37,080 nucleotides of DNA from CAYJGN01 sp964369635 (GTDB taxonomy: Bacteria; Bacillota; Clostridia; Oscillospirales; Ruminococcaceae). Shown one piece after another: positions 7,530 to 16,692 of the stretch. The notes beneath the pieces were generated by a model. The model was not told the origin of the DNA. It worked only from the letters and a program-made list of their open reading frames with translations, and ran no database searches. Each line of letters opens with the position of its first letter. Positions within the stretch are counted from its first letter, which is position 1. The translations under genes were made by a program, and so were the position numbers. The DNA lies in assembly GCA_964369635.1 (NCBI GenBank), contig CAYJGN010000019.1:1-37080 (forward strand), in the 5' to 3' direction.

Positions 7530-9378
7530 TCAAAAGATATACAAGACGGAATATAGCAAATTTCGAGGGGTTGATTTTTCAAAAGACCCGTATCTTGTTG
7601 ATAAGAGTCGCTCTCCTGATGCACTTAATATCTATTCGGATATAGGCGGTGAGCATCTAAAGAGACCTGGATATAAACTATATAGAAGTTTTCCCGGTCG
7701 GATTAATTCGATGATATTCGGAGTTATTAATGGCGAGGAGCTGTTTGCTGTTCACAGCGGTGATAAACTGCATATAATGAGAGGCGAGCAGAGCAGCGAA
7801 GTTTATTCTGGTCTTTTGGATGAGCGTTCAGCTATGTTTTTTTCAAGGCATAAAGATAGCACGAAATTATTTTTGATCACCGGTAGGGAATATATCGTTT
7901 ATGATGGGGCTTTTGCTGTGGATGTTTCGCAGGTTGCAACTGTTCCGGTTATTCTGATAGCAAAAAATCCACAGGGCGGAGGCGAGGTGCTGCAACCGAT
8001 TAATATGCTTACACCAAAAAGGATAGAAAAGTTTACAGGTGATGGCAGTGAAAAAATCTACAGTCTTAGTGCAGATGAGATTGATAGCGATACTGTGAAG
8101 ATAACGCAGATGCTAACAGATGGCGAGAAGGAGCTTCACGAAGGAGTTGATTTCACGGTAAACAGAGAGCTTGGTGAGATAAATTTCAATACCGCTCCAC
8201 CGCAATCACCTATTACAGGTGAAGATAATATATTTATCGAATATGCTAAAACCGTTTCGGGATATAAAGAGCGGATTTGCGGCTGCAAAGTTTTTAGTTT
8301 TTATGGCTATGGCGGAAATAACAGGCTATTTGTTACGGCGAATGAAAGCTATCGGGAATATGATTTTTATAGTGAGCACGATGATCCATGCTATTTTCCA
8401 GACCTTAACTATTCGAGAATAGGTAATAACAACACAAAGGTTATGGGGTATCTCAAAATTGGCGAGTATATGCTGATTGTTAAAGAGGATAATGGTCAGG
8501 ATACGAGTATATTTATCAGAAGTGCTTCAATTTTAGATGGAATAGCTATTTTTCCTATAAAATCAGGAATCACGGGAGTTGGAGCTATTTCGCGCGGATG
8601 TTTTGTTTCACTTATAGATGAGCCTATGTTTCTTGCGAGAACCGGAATATATGCTGTTACATCAAACAACATATCGACCGAGAGGGTGCTTAAAAACAGA
8701 AGTTATTATATAAACCCGAAACTTTCAGATGAAGAGAATTTAGAGGATGCTGTTGGATGTGAATATGGGGGATATTATTTTCTATTTATAAACGGACATG
8801 CTTATATTCTGAATTCACGGGAGAAAAGCCGAGTGGATGGCGGTGACGATTTTGTCTATGAATGCTATTATTGGGATAATATTCCTGCTTATTGTGTTGT
8901 CTCCCACGGGGAGGATTTGTTTTTCGGAACGGTTGCTGGAGAAATTTTCAAGCTGAATTTCAACAATAATGGCTATGACAGATATAGCGATAACGGACAA
9001 CCTATAAACTGCTACTGGACGACAAATCAAGATGACGATGGCGACCCGACTGTATACAAAAATCTTGTCAAGAAGGGGAGTGCTGTTGTTATAAAATCAG
9101 CACAGAATACTTCGGCAAAAGTTGAGTATGCAATAGACGGAGATAGCTTTCGAGAGATGCAGACCGAGCAGTTTACTGTTTTTAGCTGGGACAATATTAA
9201 TTTCAATAAGTTCTCATTCTTTTTCGACATAAGAGTTAAGCAGATATATCTTAAGGAAGCTGTTAAAAAGTACCGCACATTGCAATTTCGTGTTTCAAAC
9301 GGGGCTCTAAATGAAGGGTTTGGATTATACGAAATAATAAAATATTATCGTATTAAGAATTATGCGAGAGAGGGATAA
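7510..9378 (+). CDS. Large beta-rich tail/hub protein of a short-tailed phage
   Basis: About 622 residues from ATG 7510, chosen because GGAGG at 7497-7501 sits 8 bases upstream (an upstream in-frame start at 7468 lacks one). The N-terminus (YSKFRGVDFSKDPYLVDKSR, SPDALNIYSD, LKRPGYKLY) resembles phage virion proteins that describe their path by listing parts, and the repeated short strands with Gly turns suggest a beta-propeller or beta-sandwich body. The order coat, connector, this protein, fibre matches P22-like particles, where a hub or stabilisation protein plugs the portal. The specific role is inferred. Confidence 0.55.
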   Translation: MIAISDNQKIYKTEYSKFRGVDFSKDPYLVDKSRSPDALNIYSDIGGEHLKRPGYKLYRSFPGRINSMIFGVINGEELFAVHSGDKLHIMRGEQSSEVYSGLLDERSAMFFSRHKDSTKLFLITGREYIVYDGAFAVDVSQVATVPVILIAKNPQGGGEVLQPINMLTPKRIEKFTGDGSEKIYSLSADEIDSDTVKITQMLTDGEKELHEGVDFTVNRELGEINFNTAPPQSPITGEDNIFIEYAKTVSGYKERICGCKVFSFYGYGGNNRLFVTANESYREYDFYSEHDDPCYFPDLNYSRIGNNNTKVMGYLKIGEYMLIVKEDNGQDTSIFIRSASILDGIAIFPIKSGITGVGAISRGCFVSLIDEPMFLARTGIYAVTSNNISTERVLKNRSYYINPKLSDEENLEDAVGCEYGGYYFLFINGHAYILNSREKSRVDGGDDFVYECYYWDNIPAYCVVSHGEDLFFGTVAGEIFKLNFNNNGYDRYSDNGQPINCYWTTNQDDDGDPTVYKNLVKKGSAVVIKSAQNTSAKVEYAIDGDSFREMQTEQFTVFSWDNINFNKFSFFFDIRVKQIYLKEAVKKYRTLQFRVSNGALNEGFGLYEIIKYYRIKNYAREG

Positions 9379-9379
9379 T

Positions 9380-10366
9380 ATGGAGATATTACAGAAAAAA
9401 ATTTCCGATGAGGAGGTAGTTGAAAATCAAATCGAGGGGATTTCACACGAATGGTATGGAAGACCTTCAGAGTTGCAGTCTTTATTTGATAGGTTGTGCA
9501 AGTTTTTAATTGGCAGATATAACTCATTGATTGACTTGTTATCATCGAACAACGGAGCTACAAATATCAAAACGACAAGCGGCAAAAGCGTTGAAACAAG
9601 CCTCACTGAGAAGGCGGATAAAAATGATGTTTATACGAAAGATGAGGCGCAACAGGCGATAACAGACAGAATCATATATACCGGTAATGGAGATATGCTA
9701 AGCGAAATCTATGATTGGGATAAGGATGGAGTTGTTGAAACAAGCGATAGGTCATGGAACTCAGATATGCTTGGAGGCAAGCTGCCATCGGAATATGCCC
9801 TTGCAAATCAGGTGGTGGGTAAGACGCTTCATACCGTTTTGGATGATATTCATAATTTATCGGGGAACAATAACCATTTTTATTTCAAAGCAACTGCAAC
9901 TTATAATCAGGGAGAAGGGTTTCGATTAAATGGCAATTTGATATCGGCGGTAAACTATTTTAATCAGCCGCTTGGCACAGCCGCATTTAAAAACGGAGAT
10001 ATTATTTTCGGCATGGTTCTTGATGGAAAAATTTTCTTAAACACAAGAAGAGTTCCATATAGTTTATGGAAGGGTGCTTCGTTTAGTAATGTTTTAGTGG
10101 TGCCGAATATAGCTCTCTTTGACTATATAAGTTTAAGCGACAGTGGGGTTTCTCTTTGCCGATTAACAGAGCAGGGAAGTGAAGAGCAGATGGAAGTAAC
10201 ATTTACATCCTTCTCGAATGAAAATATAGCAACTGCTATGGTGAAACTGAGACATTCTGCCGCGGATGAAATAACTGTTGATAGCTATAACAATTTTATA
10301 CATATAGACCATACTGGCCACGATACGGTAGAAAATGTTAAGTTAGTGGAGATTTGGGGGTACTGA
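9380..10366 (+). CDS. Tail fibre / receptor-binding-type protein
   Basis: About 328 residues from ATG 9380, which follows the previous stop directly. It has a helical N-terminal region, then short collagen-like/fibre segments such as GKSVETSLTEKADKNDVYTK and LGGKLPSEYALANQVVG, which are common in tail fibres, and a beta-rich C-terminal head. Residues 112-123 (DWDKDGVVETSD) match an EF-hand-type calcium loop with Asp at positions 1, 3, 5 and 12. Position after the hub and before the lysin fits a host-binding fibre. It overlaps the endolysin gene in a TGATG arrangement. Confidence 0.65.
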   Translation: MEILQKKISDEEVVENQIEGISHEWYGRPSELQSLFDRLCKFLIGRYNSLIDLLSSNNGATNIKTTSGKSVETSLTEKADKNDVYTKDEAQQAITDRIIYTGNGDMLSEIYDWDKDGVVETSDRSWNSDMLGGKLPSEYALANQVVGKTLHTVLDDIHNLSGNNNHFYFKATATYNQGEGFRLNGNLISAVNYFNQPLGTAAFKNGDIIFGMVLDGKIFLNTRRVPYSLWKGASFSNVLVVPNIALFDYISLSDSGVSLCRLTEQGSEEQMEVTFTSFSNENIATAMVKLRHSAADEITVDSYNNFIHIDHTGHDTVENVKLVEIWGY

Positions 10367-11100
10367 TGGAAATTTACGGAATTGACGTTTCAAAATATCA
10401 AGGAGAAATTGATTTTGAAAAGGTCGCAAAAGATGGTGTTCGATTTGTCTTTATTAGAGCTGGGTGGTGCGGATACGATGGGCTTATTACCGCAGGTTTT
10501 GACAGCTATTTCAAAAGAAACATCGAAGAGGCTAAAAAACACGGGATTTCTGTCGGAGTTTATCTATATAGTTATGCGAAAACAGTGCAGTCTGCAAAGA
10601 TTGCGGCAAAATCTTTACTTGAGATAATAAAGCCGTATAAGATTGATTATCCTGTTGTTTTTGATTTCGAGGATAGCACGCTCTATAAAGATAATGATAA
10701 AGAGCTAAACAGCGAGATATGCAATGCATTTTTAAGCGATATTGAAGCTGCAGGATACTATGCAATGCTATATAGCTATACTTATTTTCTCGATAACTAC
10801 CTAAATCTTGATGCTCTAAATCGGTATGATATATGGGTCGCTGATTATAGGGGGTATGTTGGGTTTAAAGGGGAATATGGCATATGGCAACATAGCTCGA
10901 CAGGGAGCGTTCCTGGTATTTCTGGGAATGTTGATTTAAATATCGCATACAAGGATTACAAAAAAGTCATAGAAGCGGCGGGACTTAATGGAAATAAGCC
11001 ATTAGAAGAAGAGCAAAGCGAGCAAACCGAGCTTTCGCGCTATAAAGAGCTTATTGCAAAAATTAACGCCGAAACCGGAGAAGCACTTTTATGGACTTAG
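10366..11100 (+). CDS. GH25 endolysin (lysozyme, muramidase)
   Basis: About 244 residues from ATG 10366 (TGATG overlap with the fibre stop). Residues 1-200 are a glycoside hydrolase family 25 domain: IYGIDVSKYQGEIDF at the start with D6, catalytic VVFDFE with D100 and E102, and IWQHSSTG and VDLN near the end. These cut the beta-1,4 bond between N-acetylmuramate and N-acetylglucosamine in peptidoglycan. The tail (EEEQSEQTELSRYKELIAK) is a short helical extension rather than a known cell-wall-binding repeat. It is followed by XhlA-like and holin genes, the normal lysis cassette. Confidence 0.92.
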   Translation: MEIYGIDVSKYQGEIDFEKVAKDGVRFVFIRAGWCGYDGLITAGFDSYFKRNIEEAKKHGISVGVYLYSYAKTVQSAKIAAKSLLEIIKPYKIDYPVVFDFEDSTLYKDNDKELNSEICNAFLSDIEAAGYYAMLYSYTYFLDNYLNLDALNRYDIWVADYRGYVGFKGEYGIWQHSSTGSVPGISGNVDLNIAYKDYKKVIEAAGLNGNKPLEEEQSEQTELSRYKELIAKINAETGEALLWT

Positions 11101-11330
11101 AGATAATAACTCTAATTATAGAGATAACAGTTTATGCTATAGCTTTGGGATTTGCTTATGGAAGAATTCAGTCGAGACTTCGCTCACTTGAAATAAAGAT
11201 GGACAAGCATAACAATTTTATCGAGCGTCTTATTATTCAAGAGCAGAGAGTTTTAGAGCTTCGTCGGATGATTGAGGAGATGAATATAAAAAAATACGAG
11301 AAAGGAAACGATAAGAGATATGAAAATTAA
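11091..11330 (+). CDS. Small membrane protein, XhlA/holin-partner-like
   Basis: A 79-residue protein with an N-terminal membrane segment (LIIEITVYAIALGFAYG, about 7-23) and a charged helical coil with a heptad-like RLRSLEIKMDKHNNFIERL, RVLELRRMIEEM. This matches the shape of XhlA-type proteins that work with a holin. It overlaps the endolysin by 10 bases and the holin gene by 11. Role in lysis timing or holin assembly is inferred from context. Confidence 0.6.
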   Translation: MDLEIITLIIEITVYAIALGFAYGRIQSRLRSLEIKMDKHNNFIERLIIQEQRVLELRRMIEEMNIKKYEKGNDKRYEN

Positions 11331-11592
11331 TTTAGCGCTTCGGTTTAAAAATCCGAAATTTTGGGTTCAGATTGCGATAGCTATTATAACTCCGATATTT
11401 GCGTACTTCAATATAGCTGGCTCTGAGATAACAGACTTTCAGATTTTATTTGAAACGCTTGGTAAAGCAGTTTTAAATCCTTATCTTTTGGCAGTTGTGG
11501 CAACATCGGTTTGGAATGCTGTTGAAGATCCGACAACGACAGGGTTTTCAGATAGCAGTGAGGTACTTGCAAGCGATAAACCATTTAATTAA
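11320..11592 (+). CDS. Phage holin, phi-LC3 type
   Basis: A 90-residue protein with two hydrophobic segments (FWVQIAIAIITPIFAYFNIA and PYLLAVVATSVWNAVED) and the conserved tail DPTTTGFSDS seen in the phi-LC3 holin family. It starts with MKINLALRFKNPKFWVQ, also family-like. It forms membrane lesions that release the endolysin and end the infection cycle. It is directly before the last phage gene and within the lysis cassette. Confidence 0.88.
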   Translation: MKINLALRFKNPKFWVQIAIAIITPIFAYFNIAGSEITDFQILFETLGKAVLNPYLLAVVATSVWNAVEDPTTTGFSDSSEVLASDKPFN

Positions 11593-11604
11593 AAGGAGGA
11601 AATT

Positions 11605-12192
11605 ATGGCAAGTTTAGATTATTTATCAGCTGATCCGAGATTATATCTTGCAGGTCAGCTAAAGCAAAGCGCTGATAGCTTTGCAAATCAGCTCTATAAC
11701 AAGACTGAGGATGAGGCGCAAGCAGAGCGCGACCGTGCACTCAGACAAAACTATATTGAAAGAGAGAGAAGTTTGCGGTTGCTGCCACAGCTAAATTCAG
11801 CTATTGGAAACACAGGCGGATTATCTGAAACATCGCTTATAAATCTTGCAACTGGGTACAGCAGTGCAAGAAGCACGATAGAAGCTGCATATCTATCTTT
11901 TATCGAGAGTGCCAGAGAGGCGCTTACTTCGCAGATATTTAATAACAATCAAGACTATCTAAATACCCAGATTCAAATTGCTGCAACAACGCCAACTCAA
12001 GTATCAGCTCCAGCGACTGCACCAACACCGGCTCCAGTGTCCGCCCCAGTTCAGAGTTCATCTGGTAGTGATGCTTCTGCGATAAACAGGATAAAAGATT
12101 TGATCGCTAATACAACTTCAAAAAGAAATACAGCGTCAAAGCAAAATACAAAAAGCTTTAATGCAAAGAAAAACATCGGAATGCGTATTTGA
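11605..12192 (+). CDS. Structural-like protein with Pro/Ala/Thr linker
   Basis: A 195-residue protein. Residues 1-115 are helical and charged (SADSFANQLYNKTEDEAQAE, then SETSLINLATGYSSAR), then comes a Thr/Pro/Ala/Ser-rich linker around 120-155, and a basic end (SKRNTASKQNTKSFNAKKN). It has a strong ribosome site (AAAAGGAGG) and sits after the holin, an unusual place for a virion protein; ejection proteins of podoviruses have helical and low-complexity parts like this. It could also be a phage accessory (moron) protein. No family was recognised. Confidence 0.5.
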   Translation: MASLDYLSADPRLYLAGQLKQSADSFANQLYNKTEDEAQAERDRALRQNYIERERSLRLLPQLNSAIGNTGGLSETSLINLATGYSSARSTIEAAYLSFIESAREALTSQIFNNNQDYLNTQIQIAATTPTQVSAPATAPTPAPVSAPVQSSSGSDASAINRIKDLIANTTSKRNTASKQNTKSFNAKKNIGMRI

Positions 12193-12214
12193 GAGGTATA
12201 GCAAAATAATGAAG

Positions 12215-12242
12215 CCCGCAGTTTATACTGCGGGTTTTTCTT
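12215..12242 (+). terminator. Intrinsic terminator of the prophage late operon
   Basis: CCCGCAGT (12215-12222) pairs with ACTGCGGG (12227-12234) around a TTAT loop and is followed by TTTTTCTT. This is a standard rho-independent terminator ending the late operon. A promoter for the next gene begins at its last base. Confidence 0.9.
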
Positions 12243-12269
12243 GATTTATTTTATTTTGTTCGGTATAAT
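12241..12269 (+). promoter_or_regulatory. Promoter of the STAND protein gene
   Basis: TTGATT at 12241-12246, a 17-base spacer and TATAAT at 12264-12269. It overlaps the end of the phage terminator, so the next gene is transcribed on its own. The leader is about 90 bases before ATG 12368, and a GAGGAG ribosome site precedes it. Confidence 0.75.
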
Positions 12270-12367
12270 TTTAGGTAATAAAAATTAATTATTCCCTTAT
12301 AACAGAGTTTAAAATCTTATACAAGCATTTTCATATAAAATTAAAACAGAGCAATGAGGAGATTAAT

Positions 12368-15300
12368 ATGAAATCGGTATTTGTTTCAAGCACATTTCGA
12401 GATATGCAAGCAGAAAGAGATGCTCTTGCGCTAAAAGTTGTGCCAAATCTCAATGTTTATGCGGGGGAGCTTGGTGAGAGTATTCGTTTTGTCGATTTAA
12501 GGTGGGGAGTGAATACTACCGATCTTGAGAGCGATGAGGGAAGCAATAAGGTGCTTTCTGTCTGCCTTGATGAGATTGACAATACAAGGCCATATATGAT
12601 TATTCTTATCGGTGAGAGGTATGGTTGGATTCCGCCAAAGGATATGATTAAAAATGCGGCAGAGCGCAAAAAATACCCCCTTTTAGATTTTGAAAAAAGC
12701 GTTACCGAGCTTGAAATAGAATATGGAGCGCTTGCAAAGGAAGGGCAGCTTGATAGATGTCTCTTTTATTTTAGAGAGCCGCTTTTAAAAGAGGATATCC
12801 CTTTAGAATATCGAGATAGATATATAGAGGTTGACAGTGAAATATCAAAAAAACTCGAAAAGCTAAAAGAAAAGATAAAGGATAGCGGCGCTTCTATAAA
12901 AAGCTATAGTTGCGGCTGGGATAGCGATAAAAACGAGCTTTTAATACCAAAAACCTTTGAAGAGATGGTTTTTTCAGATGTTAAAACTCTATTTGTGAAA
13001 GATTTTGAGAAACTAAAAGATTTAAATTGGCAAGAGCGCGAAGAGATAGCGGCAAATCTCTTTACAGAGCAAAAGGCGGCTCAGTACTCAGCAAAAGTTG
13101 ATTATGCAGATCATTATACTAAAGTTATAGCTGATGTTCGTGCGCCGCTTGTAATGTTTACAGGTGAGCCTGGAAGCGGGAAAAGCACCCTTATGTCAAA
13201 GATATATCAGGGCGTTCGAGATAGAGGTGAATCGCTTTTTATAGCCTGTGGAAACAGCTCGAATTCTCAAACTTCATTTGATTTATTAAGGCAGATGGTA
13301 TACAAGATAGAAACTCTTTTAGGAGAAGAGGAGCATTTTGAGGATATTCAAAAAGAGCATAAACCAGAGGATTTTGTTGAAAGGTTTTCAAACCTTGCAT
13401 TTACATACGGGGAAAAAGAAGAGAGGCCATTATATATCTTCTGTGATGCAATTGATCAATTAACCGAAGATGATTTGCGAAATTCACTTAAGTTTCTCCC
13501 GAATGCACTGCCAAAAAATATTATAATAGTAATATCGCTTCTTGACAGCTTTAAGCTGCCTGCATTTTATCCGATGCAAGCCGAGAAAATTGATAGCGAG
13601 ATACAAAATCTATATAAAAAGGAGATAGAAGAGGCCATACTTGGGATAGTTCGCTCAAATGGGAAAGAGCTCCCACGGGATATAGTTTTAATGTTATCAC
13701 GGCTTAAAAATTCAAGAAATCCGCTATATTTAAGTATGGCGCTCAGCCGACTTATGATGCTTGATGCAAAGGATTTTATGCATATCGCCGCAGGTGGAAA
13801 CGATATGAACGCAATAAACAGCTATATGAAAAAGCTGATAAGCTCATTCCCAACAGGTATCTCTGATATGGCTGTCTTTCTTTTGCAAGAAGCGGCAGGG
13901 CGGGTGAATTTTGATTTTTGCAATGAAGTTATTTTTCTTTTGGCAATATCGCGCTTTGGACTTCGCGAGAGCGATTTGCAAGCTATATTCAGTAGTAGAG
14001 TGCAAGAATATAGCTCAGTTGACCTTGCGATATTCACAAGTTATATGAAAAACTTTTTTATGCGAAGGGATGACGGTAGACTTGACTTTACCCACCGAGT
14101 TATCAGAGAAGGGCTTTTAAAAGAGATAGAAAAAAACAGTTTTACAAAAAGCTGGAACGGCACTATTCTCTATCATTTAATAACTCTTGATATAACTGAT
14201 GGCTTGCGTCGCCGAGAGTTAATATACCACTATTATAAGATAGGGGAGCACAGATGGCCAGCAAATGCAAAAGATAGCGCTATTGATTATAGTTTGACCC
14301 AGTATCTCAAAGAGGTTATTGATAGTGGTGATGCAAATTTAATTGCGGTAACAGCAAAAGAGCTTCATAATATAGCAATAATTGACCCTGATTGGGTGGA
14401 GGAGTTTGCGGTTTATGCGGTGAGAGAAATCAAGTCCTCTGATATTTTTAAATTTTTCTACAATGATTTTTATCTTTGCTTTAATAGCGACACAGAGGAA
14501 TATAAAAAGGCATGCTCAATCTTTGAGGGTATTTTAAAAGTTTCTTTGTCGAGTGGTATTGACTTGAAATCAGCTGAAACTCAAGAGATTATTTCAATGC
14601 TATATTTTAGGTTAGGGTCGATAAATCAGGAGATAGGAAATTATAAGGGGGCACTGCAAAACTATAAGCTAAAACACGAGATAATAGAAAAAATAGCGGA
14701 AGCGACAGATGATATTGAAGCAAAGAGCGAGTATATACATTCTCATATGAATCTTGGAGATGTTATAGCCTCACTTGGGGATCATGATTTAGCTCTTTCG
14801 CACTATAAAAAAGGTCTTGAAATATCTGAGGCTATAACTGATGGAATTAAAACTCTCTGGCTATATAGAAACCATGCGTTCATGACAGATAGAGTAGCAT
14901 CAGGGTATAACAATTTAGATGAGTATGAAAAAGCATTAGAATATCGTCTTTTGGCAAATGATATTTATGCGCAGATAGCGCAGAGTGGTGAGTTTGATAA
15001 TATGGATTTGCAAGATTTAGTGAGCGATGTGATTTATAGCAACAACAACTGCGGATTAGCTTATATGAATCTTGGAAACTTCGATGATGCGAAAGAGTTT
15101 TTTGATGCAAGCGTTAATGCATCAGAAACACTTATAGAAGCTGATGCCAATGTTAAAAACTATAAAACCTTAGCAACCTCATATAGCTGCATGGCAAATC
15201 TGTATAGTATGGTTGGAGATGATTTCGATTTAGCAGAAGAGTTTTACCAAAAAAGTGTAACTATTTTTGAGAGGATTGTGCAGGAAGAGAATACCCCTGA

Positions 15301-16603
15301 AAATCTTCGCGCATTAGCTATGGCGGCAGATGATGCAGACTGCTCTGATGAGGCGATAAATATATACAGACGTCTGGCAAACTCGCTAAAAACGCCGAGT
15401 TCATATTCCGATTTAGCAAGAGCTTATGCTATTAAGGCTGAAAACTTGGATGATGACTACTTTAAAATTTACTGGCACTATTATAGCCTGAAATATTATA
15501 CCGATGCAGCGCAACAGCTTAAAACCCCATCAGCCCGCTCAGATGTTGCTTTTGCAAATATTTCGCTTGGAAAAGCTATAATCGAACCCGCCGCGCATTT
15601 AGAGGTAGGAGATAATGACGATGAGTTCGACTCAAATGGAAAATATAGCAAAACTCGCGAGAGGATAAAAAAACTATTAAAAATTGAAGGGGAGCTTGAT
15701 TTTAAAAAGACTGCAATGGAATATTTTACTGCAGGACTTGAAGTCTATGATAGTTTGGTTTCAGAGATAGATGTCCCGTGGGTATTGCAAAGAGCTGCGG
15801 AGAGCTATAAAATTATCGGAAGCGATATGGATTTTTATCTATCAGATGATGATAATGGATATGAAGAAAATCTATATTATCTAAAGAAAAGCGCATTTTA
15901 TGCCGAAAAGCTATATAATCAGGTTGAATCTCCCGCTGCAAATGATAAGCTTTCTGATATTTTGGAGCTTATAGGTAATGAATATTGGCATATGGGAGAT
16001 GAAGAAAACTCGCAACTTTATTATAATCGCGCTGTTCTAATACGGGAGAAATTAGCGAGAAGCACTATCTCATATAGCGCTTTCCATAAGCTTTATGATA
16101 CATATGAAAATATTTTCGATTATTTAGCATTTGATGATAAAGGGGAGCTTGTCGACTGTTTGCATAAACGACTTTGCATTTTTGATGAGATAGCAGATGC
16201 TGCAAAGGGGAGCGAAAAGCAAGAGAGGAAAAATAAAGCGGTAGAAGAGTTTTATAATTTTTATTATAAAAGCAAAAAGCTTAATACGAATTTCACTATA
16301 AGCACATATAACGCGCTCGGTAGAGTTTCAGATTACCGCAAATTTTTATCTGTACTTTTTAGCACGGGATATGCAGCAAGAAAGATAGGAAATAAAAAGG
16401 AAGAGCTTGAGTGGTATGAAAAAGCGTTTGTGGAAGTGAAGAAAATCAAAGATGAGAGCTTAACAAAAGACCTTTACTATATCTTAGCGATTATAAACGA
16501 TTATGTCGCAGAGGCTTATGAAAAGCTTTCAAACGATGCTTTAGCAATTGAGCATAGAAATAGTGCAAAAGAGCTTCGTAAGCGCGCAAGTGAAGCAAAA
16601 TAA
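12368..16603 (+). CDS. STAND NTPase: DUF4062 - NACHT-like ATPase - TPR array
   Basis: A 1411-residue protein. Residues 1-95 are a DUF4062 domain (VFVSSTFRDMQAERDAL, VDLRWGVN, CLDEIDNTRPYMIILIGERY), the one found at the N-terminus of animal NPHP3, NWD1 and TEP1. After a coiled linker comes a P-loop, GEPGSGKST (266-274), and a Walker B-like LYIFCDAID (D360), then helical/winged-helix segments of the STAND type up to about 700. The rest has degenerate TPR units, e.g. NLGDVIASLGDHDLALSHY, AYMNLGNFDDAKEFF and YSMVGDDFDLAEEFY. STAND proteins use the repeats as sensors and oligomerise on NTP binding; many act in phage defence. Position beside a prophage fits that role, which is inferred. No separate effector gene adjoins it. 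Confidence 0.8.
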   Translation: MKSVFVSSTFRDMQAERDALALKVVPNLNVYAGELGESIRFVDLRWGVNTTDLESDEGSNKVLSVCLDEIDNTRPYMIILIGERYGWIPPKDMIKNAAERKKYPLLDFEKSVTELEIEYGALAKEGQLDRCLFYFREPLLKEDIPLEYRDRYIEVDSEISKKLEKLKEKIKDSGASIKSYSCGWDSDKNELLIPKTFEEMVFSDVKTLFVKDFEKLKDLNWQEREEIAANLFTEQKAAQYSAKVDYADHYTKVIADVRAPLVMFTGEPGSGKSTLMSKIYQGVRDRGESLFIACGNSSNSQTSFDLLRQMVYKIETLLGEEEHFEDIQKEHKPEDFVERFSNLAFTYGEKEERPLYIFCDAIDQLTEDDLRNSLKFLPNALPKNIIIVISLLDSFKLPAFYPMQAEKIDSEIQNLYKKEIEEAILGIVRSNGKELPRDIVLMLSRLKNSRNPLYLSMALSRLMMLDAKDFMHIAAGGNDMNAINSYMKKLISSFPTGISDMAVFLLQEAAGRVNFDFCNEVIFLLAISRFGLRESDLQAIFSSRVQEYSSVDLAIFTSYMKNFFMRRDDGRLDFTHRVIREGLLKEIEKNSFTKSWNGTILYHLITLDITDGLRRRELIYHYYKIGEHRWPANAKDSAIDYSLTQYLKEVIDSGDANLIAVTAKELHNIAIIDPDWVEEFAVYAVREIKSSDIFKFFYNDFYLCFNSDTEEYKKACSIFEGILKVSLSSGIDLKSAETQEIISMLYFRLGSINQEIGNYKGALQNYKLKHEIIEKIAEATDDIEAKSEYIHSHMNLGDVIASLGDHDLALSHYKKGLEISEAITDGIKTLWLYRNHAFMTDRVASGYNNLDEYEKALEYRLLANDIYAQIAQSGEFDNMDLQDLVSDVIYSNNNCGLAYMNLGNFDDAKEFFDASVNASETLIEADANVKNYKTLATSYSCMANLYSMVGDDFDLAEEFYQKSVTIFERIVQEENTPENLRALAMAADDADCSDEAINIYRRLANSLKTPSSYSDLARAYAIKAENLDDDYFKIYWHYYSLKYYTDAAQQLKTPSARSDVAFANISLGKAIIEPAAHLEVGDNDDEFDSNGKYSKTRERIKKLLKIEGELDFKKTAMEYFTAGLEVYDSLVSEIDVPWVLQRAAESYKIIGSDMDFYLSDDDNGYEENLYYLKKSAFYAEKLYNQVESPAANDKLSDILELIGNEYWHMGDEENSQLYYNRAVLIREKLARSTISYSAFHKLYDTYENIFDYLAFDDKGELVDCLHKRLCIFDEIADAAKGSEKQERKNKAVEEFYNFYYKSKKLNTNFTISTYNALGRVSDYRKFLSVLFSTGYAARKIGNKKEELEWYEKAFVEVKKIKDESLTKDLYYILAIINDYVAEAYEKLSNDALAIEHRNSAKELRKRASEAK

Positions 16604-16644
16604 AAGGCGGATATAACGACTGGGAATAAAGGTGACATTCAAAG

Positions 16645-16679
16645 AAAACAGGTATGAACTAAAAGTTCATACCTGTTTT
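16645..16679. terminator. Bidirectional terminator between convergent genes
   Basis: A 16-base perfect stem: AAAACAGGTATGAACT (16645-16660) and its complement at 16664-16679 around an AAA loop. Ts follow on the plus strand, and the A-run before it gives Us on the minus strand, so it can end both the STAND gene and the ptmE-legC-legB operon. Confidence 0.88.
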
Positions 16680-16692
16680 TTAAAAGTTATAA

